From contig CM075346.1 of assembly GCA_037693485.1 (NCBI GenBank), forward strand, positions 14,103,501 to 14,167,500: a stretch of 64,000 bases of DNA, read 5' to 3'. This document shows, in pieces, positions 57,987 through 64,000 of the stretch; the first letter of the stretch is position 1, and each line of letters begins with the position of its first letter. Origin of the DNA: Kitagawia praeruptora (taxonomy: Eukaryota; Streptophyta; Magnoliopsida; Apiales; Apiaceae). Under the pieces are notes generated by a model. The model was not told the origin of the DNA. It did not search any database and was given only the letters and a program-made list of their open reading frames with translations. Both the position numbers and the translations under genes were made by a program.

Positions 57987-59604
57987 TGATAAGTGGATTT
58001 ATATCCACTTGGATCATTCTATTTCAGATTAAATTGGTGTTTTGTATCTTAAGTATTGGTGTGTTTTAATCTATTTTTGTGAGAATTGTGTAGGATGCAT
58101 TTCCAGGTGAAAGGATGGAGTCTCCAGTAGCTATGAGGTGTTTTTAAACTTAAAGGAACAAGTGCCTTAAGTTGCAATTGAAAGTTGAGAAGAAACCAGC
58201 AAGAAAACAGAAATCAGTCTGTGCAATAGAAGGTGGGCGCGGGCGCGCTCAGAATAAGCAGTGCTAGCGCGCGGGCGCGGCAAAGGAATTTCAGAAAAAC
58301 AATGCGCGCGGGCGCACGGGATTTATACTGGTGGTGCGCGCGGCCGTGCCTGGGTGGCAGAAACTCCCGAAATTTTCCAAAATTCGATCCTTAATGGGAA
58401 AATTTCCTTGCTTTCAATTCCTAATCATTATGGAAGATGTTTGGTCGGCTAAAAACTTCTGGAATTCAATTTAAACATAGGAATAGCAATTCTATTTCAA
58501 TCAAGAACGGAAATTGCCGGAATTCTATCCTAATTCAAAGACGGTAATTGCTTGGACAAGAAGGTATTTGGGGCTATAAATACACACCTTGGGGGCACAG
58601 AAAAATCATCATCTATACACCATAATTCGTTCAGAGCACAAGAGAGAGAAGCCAAGGCGAGGATTGTGACGACAAGAAGATCTAGACATAGTTTTCTTGT
58701 ATTCCTTTGTTAGGCGTATCTTTTGGATGCTTGTTATTTTTCCGGATTTGTTCGCTAAACCTTATTCTATTATTGATTTATTCATCTTCATTATCTTGTT
58801 TAATACCATGCTTTCATATAATCCCATGGTAACGAAAGGTTCGATTATGAACTAATCGTTGTCATGGGATCCTAGTGGATTTATCAATGTAGCTTAGTAG
58901 TTTACAAGCCTTAAAGATTTATGTGTGGTGAATAATTGATATCCTCGTATGGTTATGCTTAATTGATAGATGCGTCGCGAACATCTAATTTGTTAATCTC
59001 TTGTGAAGTGAAAGTGGATCTTGAGATTTAGAACTTGCCATGCTAGCATAAGTTCATAATTGTTTTTGAATATGATTCGTGGTGTGAGATGAAAATACTT
59101 ATACTGCCCTGTGTGATCTTAATGGATAATCTGTTCTTCAACCGTTATGTTTTCAAATTCTATAGACATATAGGGTCTAAGCATAATTGGTGTCTATTCA
59201 TCTTCTATCTCTTTTGTGGATGTATGTTTAGTTTGGTATGCGTATGCTGACAGGTAGCGTATACTTGTTTCGTGTTATCCGATCAGATATCAAAACCATC
59301 ACATGTATTGATTAAAGGCTGCAACTCTAAGTGAAATAGATAATGAAACTAGGATTCCATGTTTAATCTCATATAAGTAATTCGATTTTAATCATTGCCA
59401 ATTAGTTAATTTTTAGTTTTATAATTTGCATCTTAGTTTAATTTAGATAATCAAACCCAATTTGTTACTTTTCTTAGCAGTGAACTAAAACCATACATTG
59501 TTGCATAGGTATATTTTCTGATTAAAACTTAACCAGATCTCTGCGGAATGAACTTTAATTATATTACTTATGACTACGCGCGCTTGCGTAATTATAGCAT
59601 AACA
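57987..59604 (+). repeat. D 3' LTR
   Basis: 1618 bp, TGATAAGTGG...CATAACA, starting right after the PPT. GC-rich words GCGCGGGCGCGC recur at about 58234-58249, 58265-58280, 58302-58319 and 58335-58351. TATA box TATAAATA at 58575-58582. The right flank is the coding start of the G env-position ORF; the partner LTR is outside the window. Confidence 0.88.
58575..58582 (+). promoter_or_regulatory. D LTR TATA box
   Basis: TATAAATA in GGGGCTATAAATACACACC, about 220 nt downstream of the GC-rich array, the same order as in E. Confidence 0.55.
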
Positions 59605-59635
59605 ACCCTTGAGTAGTAAAAGCTTTGGTGGCCAT
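59605..59635 (-). pseudogene. G env-position ORF, first ten codons
   Basis: MATKAFTTQG matches the start of the 1218-aa ORF of A; D is inserted in the next codon. Before the ATG the minus strand is pyrimidine-rich, as in A. Confidence 0.75.
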
Positions 59636-61157
59636 TAGAATCGATTTGAGAAGAAAATATGAAAGAAAATGATGTGTATGAAAGGTGTTTGGAAAAATGC
59701 CCAAGTAAAAGAACGAAGTAACTGAGTGGTTGTGTGAAAAGTAACTGTGAGTGGTTGTGTAAGTGGGTGAATGTATATGAACCGTGTAAGTGAAATGATT
59801 AGATATGTAATTAAAAATTAAAACCAATCGTTTTAACATTAATACATGAAACCAGTTACCATGTGTGAGTGGGACACGATCCTAGAGAAATGTGTGAGTG
59901 GGATACGCGGCACATATCTAACGGAACAACTTTGCATGTTCAGTAATTATAGCAATAATTACTGATACTCTCTCTCCTATTACCAATATACTTAACACTC
60001 TAATACTGATCAACAGTTGGCATTTCACACTTTTTACCCCAAGTATAGAAATTGTCTGAAATAAAATATACCTTAGAGTATTAGACAAAATTCATCAGCG
60101 TTTGTCAATTCTCCAACTTCATTACCGTAACCCTTTCAAAAATTGCACAGGTGTAAATATATGTGTGTGTATAGCAGAGTTTACTAATCCAATTTTTAGA
60201 GCATCTAATATTTCATAAAATCCATAAAATAAATCAATAAACACTGGATGCACAAACTTTCATAGTAAACACTGAATGTATGATGAATGCTAAACTCTGT
60301 AGTAAATTTTTATACAGAAACTCTAAACTAACTTATACCCCCCCCCCTTTTTATCAGTGGTTGTAACTAGTCACCAAAAATCCTATAATTTTAGCCCTTA
60401 TCAGTTTGATAAGTTCCTGGGTCTTCCTAATCTCTGACAAGTCACCAAAAATCCTATAATTTTAGCCCTTATCTTTTGATAAGTTCCTAGGTCTTCCTAG
60501 TCTTTGGCTAGTCACAAAAAATTAGAGAATTTTAGCCCTTATCTTTTGATAAGTTAGTGGTTCTTCCTAGTCTTTAATTAGTCACCAAAAATTAGAGAAT
60601 TTTAACCCTTACTTTTTACCAGCAAGTTACTGGATCTTCTTAGACACAACATAATCAGAAAGAAATTCTAACATGCTATATACAATTTCTTTGGGGGTTT
60701 ACTAAATACAGCATCTTACTTAACAGAGTTTAACTAACAGAGTTTAGAAGTCATCAACATCAGAAGTTATTCATGAGAGGCAATGCATACAGTATTTGCA
60801 GACTCAGAGTTTAGGATAGATAAACTAAGCGACGCTATAAATATGAAACAGTAGCATGCTTGTGTTAATTTTCTACACAGTCTAAGATTAGATCACAAAT
60901 AACTTAGAAAGATTCATGATTAATTACTGATTTCTTCATCGGTGTTCATATCAGACAATAACATTATCAGCGTTTAACATTGTTTATCCAACATGTCAAC
61001 AGTGTATGACTTACAGAACATGCTAACAGAATTTAACAGTATACGAACAGAGTTTGCATAGCAGAGTTTAAAAAACAGAGTTCACATAGCAGTTAACATG
61101 TCACAGAAACATAAGTAACACATTACATAAGTGAAATTTTGAGTCTAACCAATATCT
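59636..61157 (-). other. G pol-to-env spacer
   Basis: 1.5 kb, no gene. It has the shared block GTCCCACTCACACA (rc of about 59863-59876) and a second near-copy about 30 nt further on, a C-run (60339-60347), the tandem repeat at 60369-60645 and many CAGAGTTT words (near 60178, 60727, 60738, 61046 and 61065). Confidence 0.6.
60369..60645. repeat. Tandem repeat, about 70-bp unit, four copies
   Basis: Units start with AGTCACCAAAAAT or AGTCACAAAAAAT at 60369, 60440, 60510 and 60580. Each holds TTTTAGCCCTTATC (or a near match); copies 2 and 3 then have CTTATCTTTTGATAAG, a perfect 6-bp stem with a TTTT loop. Copy 4 is the most diverged. Confidence 0.85.
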
Positions 61158-62325
61158 CTAGTCAAAACCAGAGACCATTCCTAGTTCATTTACCAGCCTT
61201 GTAAATATAGCTTCACTCAATGGCTTGGTGAAGATATCTGCAAGCTGTTGTTCTATAGACACAAAATGAAGCTCAATGTTTCCTTCCTCTACATGTTCTC
61301 TGATAAAGTGATACCTTATGCTAATGTGCTTGGTCATTGAATGTTGTACTGGATTACCTTTCATAGCAATATATAGCACTTTGATTATCACAGTAAATAG
61401 GAATCTTACTGTACCTCAATCCATAATCCAATAATTGATTCTTCATCCATAGAATCTGTGCACAACAGCTACCAGCTGCAATATACTCTGCTTCAGCTAT
61501 AGATGTAGAAATTGATTTTTGTTTCTTGCTGTACCAAGAAACAAGTCTGTCACCCAGAAATTGACAACTTCCACTGGTGCTTTTTATGTCTATCTTACAG
61601 CCTGCAAAGTCTGCATCAGAGTAACCAACTAGCTTGAAATCTGATTCTCTAGGATACCATAGACCTAAAGTAATGGTGCCCTTGAGATATGTAAAAATTC
61701 TTTTCACAGCTGTGAGATGTGGTTCTCTGGGGTCTGCCTGAAACCTTGCACAAAGATAGGTTGCATACATGATATCAGGTCTACTTGCTGTCAGATAAAG
61801 AAGAGACGCTATCATGCCTCTGTAGCTTGTCATATCTACTGAAGCTCCTGTATCTTTGTCCAATTTTATTGCTGTTGACATGGGAGTTGATGCAGATGAG
61901 CAGTCAAGCATACCAAATTTCTTAAGAAGATTTCTGGAATATTTTGCTTGATTTATGAAAATCCCATCATCTGTTTGCTTCACCTATAGGCCTAGAAAAT
62001 AACTAAGCTCTCCCATCATACTAATTTGATACCTGGACTGCATTAGCTTGGCAAACTTTGTACAGAGTTTATCATTAGTAGACCCAAAAATTATGTCATC
62101 AACATATATTTGAACCAAAAGCAAGTCACTACCAGATTTAAAGTAGAACAGGGTTTTATCAATTGTACCTCTGTTGAACCCACTTTCTAGAAAAAATTGA
62201 GCCAAAGTTTCATACCATGCTCTTGGTACCTGCTTAAGTCCATAGAGTGCCTTATCTAGCCTGTAGACATAATCTGGATATTTGGGGTCCACAAATCCTG
62301 GTGGTTGTTCAACAAACACTTCTTC
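61158..62325 (-). pseudogene. G RT and RNase H, with stop, frameshift and missing N-terminus
   Basis: Text begins at [14 protein letters not shown], right after the deletion junction. YVDDIIF is intact. A TAG replaces the CAG found in A at the codon ending at 61981 (SYFLGL, then VKQTDDG). Near 61365-61375 a 4-nt ATAT insertion shifts the frame inside CDNQSAIAM. The C-terminus ADIFTKPL is kept. Against A it is clearly the same family but dead. Confidence 0.9.
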
Positions 62326-63548
62326 TTCTTCAGTTGACTCATTATCAGTATTTGAGTCACTATTTTGAGGTGATTCTTCATGCTCCCCCTCAACTGGTTC
62401 TCCCCTTGTTTGTGGCTAAAAAGTTTCTTCAGAGTTTACCAATAGAGGTTCAGAGTTTACTTCAACAGAGTTTGTCAGATCAGTTTCATCAGAGTTTACT
62501 TCATTAGAGATTAAGTCTTCATTTTCAAAGTGCAGTTGATCATGTTCATCTACATCTTCAAGTCCAGTTATTTTCTTGTCATCAAATGACACATGAATTG
62601 ACTCCATGATCACCTTGGTTCTCAGATTATAAACTCTGAATGCCTTAGTTGACAGCGGATAGCCAACAAAAATTCCTTCATCAGCTTTTAACTCAAATTT
62701 GGTCAACTGTTCAGGATGAGTTTTCAACACAAAGCATTTACACCCAAAAATATGAAAATATTTCAGGTTTGGCTTCTTTTCTCTCACCATCTCATATGGT
62801 GTTTTCCCATGCTTGTTGATCAGAGTGGCATTCTGAGTAAAACAAGCAGTTTGAACAGCTTCTGCCCAGAAATAGGTTTGCAATTTGGCTTCATCAAGCA
62901 TAGTTTTGGTAGCTTCTATCAAGGTTCTGTTCTTCCTTTCAACTACACCATTTTGCTGTAGTGTACCAGGTGCAGAAAACTCTTGCTTCAATCCTCTGTT
63001 CTTGCAAAATTCTTCCATTGTTGCATTTCTGAATTCAGTTCCATTATCACTTCTGATTATCTTAACTTTATGTTTTGATCCTTTGTCCAGCAGCTTTACA
63101 TGCTCCATCAGAGTTAATGCAGTTTCATCCTTCTTTGCTAGAAAATACACCCAAGTATATCTGGTGTGTTCATCAACAATGACTAAAGCATATTTCTTTC
63201 TTCCAATAGACATCACATTTACTGGTCCAAAAAGATCAACATGTAGAAGATGATAAGGATCAACAATTGAAGATTCAGACTTGCTCTTGAAAGATGACTT
63301 CCTTTGTTTGGCCTTTTGACAGGAATCACATAGGCCATCCACATTTAATAAAGATTTTGGGAGTCCTCTAACAAGATTCTTTCTTATCAGCTCATTGATG
63401 TTGTTCAGATTCAAATGAGAGAGTTTCTTATGCCACTTCCAACTCTCTTCACTGGACATTCTTGTTGACAGGCACACAGCTTTTCCATCAGAGTTTGTTG
63501 ACAGCCTTATTTCATAGATATTATTGTGCCTGTGTCCAACAAGAACAA
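62326..63548 (-). pseudogene. G integrase, with stop and in-frame internal deletion to RT
   Basis: The zinc region (HKKLSH...CDSCQKAKQR) and DD35E core ([27 protein letters not shown]) are present. A TAG lies at the codon ending near 62414 where A has a Gln codon. The linker [11 protein letters not shown] then runs in frame directly into RT text at about 62321-62332, so roughly 200 codons present in A are missing. The upstream end is cut by H at 63548. Confidence 0.88.
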
Positions 63549-64000
63549 TGTTGTGCCCAAAATCTCCATGGGTTAGATTTAGGCCCATTGGGCTTAAGGA
63601 TCCAATCCGTATGATTAATATGGGTTATGATTGAGGTCCCTTAAGTTAAATGGGGCTAAATAGCACGTGAAATGGATCTAGACAGGTTCAGGTTCCCGAA
63701 AGACAGCTTCCTGTAGACAGCTTCCCGAGAAACAGGTTCCTGCAGACAGGTTCCTGAGAGACAGCTTCCTGTACGAGAACAGATTTATTCCAGCAGAATT
63801 CTAGTATGATTAAGCCTCCTATTCTTTAGGAGCAAGTCATGAACATCAACTCCTTATTGGAATGTATTCCTTGGGCGCAGATGATCCTTGAATACATCTA
63901 ATAGGACGAGAACTTGTAAACATACTCCTAGTCGGACTAGAACTTGAGTTCTATTCGACTTAGGTCGCCTATTCGTGGCTGAAATCTGGAGAAAAGGAGT
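63549..64000. mobile_element. Element H: start of an unidentified LTR-type insertion
   Basis: The G integrase text stops at 63548, and new sequence starts TGTTGTGCCC, a usual LTR start. The possible target duplication AACAA (63544-63548) cannot be tested, since the other end is outside. It contains a short degenerate repeat of GACAGSTTCCTG (about 63680-63778). No coding seen, orientation unknown. Confidence 0.5.

Larger units (their letters stand above)
37394..59604 (+). mobile_element. Element D: Ty3/gypsy Athila-type retrotransposon, 3' part, split by F
   Basis: Starts abruptly inside RT at the edge of B and continues through RNase H, integrase, a decayed env-position ORF (split by F at 41451-56475), a 3' untranslated region, a PPT and one LTR (57987-59604). 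The 5' half lies outside the window to the left, by inference. Its sequence is closer to E than to C throughout pol and the 3' region. It is inserted ten codons into the env-position ORF of G. Confidence 0.9.
59605..63548 (-). mobile_element. Element G: Ty1/copia SIRE-type retrotransposon fragment, close to A
   Basis: On the minus strand: integrase, an internal deletion, RT and RNase H, a spacer, then the start of an env-position ORF cut by D at 59604. The right side is cut by H at 63549. Sequence and layout match A closely (same RNase H end, same spacer words CAGAGTTT, same MATKAF start). The LTRs are outside the window. It is the outermost host of the nest. Confidence 0.9.

Noticed and set aside
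1..64000. Host protein-coding gene, rRNA, CRISPR or bacterial-type operon
   Set aside because: All long frames are assigned to the retroelements; the remaining spacers lie inside element boundaries fixed by LTRs and target duplications.

Overview
This window is plant nuclear DNA made wholly of nested LTR retrotransposons. I recognise no host gene, tRNA, rRNA or CRISPR array. Two lineages alternate. One is Ty1/copia of SIRE (Sirevirus) type: DD35E integrase before an RT with YVDD, primer-binding site TGGTATCAGAGC, CCHC gag, and a large extra ORF after pol. The other is Ty3/gypsy of Athila type: protease, RT with FMDD, RNase H, then integrase, primer-binding site matching tRNA-Asp, and an env-position ORF in two of three copies. 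Both lineages are typical of angiosperms, and the nesting suggests a large, repeat-rich genome. A eudicot is likely, but the species cannot be named from this sequence.

Layout, outermost to innermost. G is a SIRE element on the minus strand (59605-63548, running out of the window). It is cut on the left by D, an Athila element on the plus strand (37394-59604, 5' part outside the window), and on the right by H (63549 onward, only the start seen). D is split in its RT by B, a minus-strand SIRE element (1-1240, 25275-26771, 37127-37393, 3' part outside), and in its env-position ORF by F, a minus-strand SIRE element (41451-56475, TSD GGCCA). B carries A in its gag (minus-strand SIRE, 1241-25274, TSD TTGAC) and C in its 5' LTR (plus-strand Athila, 26772-37126, TSD AGCAT). 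A carries E in its pol (minus-strand Athila, 8947-20469, TSD ATAAC). F carries I, a 3.1-kb non-coding insertion (51090-54200, TSD TCTTT). The longest chain is five deep: G, D, B, A, E. The joins of D and B across the left edge are inferred, because those parts lie outside the window.

State of the copies. E has all its ORFs open and LTRs differing at about 4 of 1413 positions by hand count, so it may be an autonomous, very recent insertion. A was complete before E split its pol. C is intact except for one apparent single-base frameshift. B, D, F and G are decayed, with stops, frameshifts and deletions.

The least expected signals are non-coding. The three Athila elements have unlike LTRs but share a block of about 130 bp with predicted stems just before the last polypurine tract, a block 18-19 nt after the pol stop containing TGGGAGGCAACCCA, and three spaced copies of the polypurine tract. 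Two SIRE families share a hairpin beside the primer-binding site whose stem differs by paired changes. Each family also has its own short DNA word repeated in LTRs, spacers and low-complexity coding segments. F carries a small antisense gene candidate with its own TATA box and leader.
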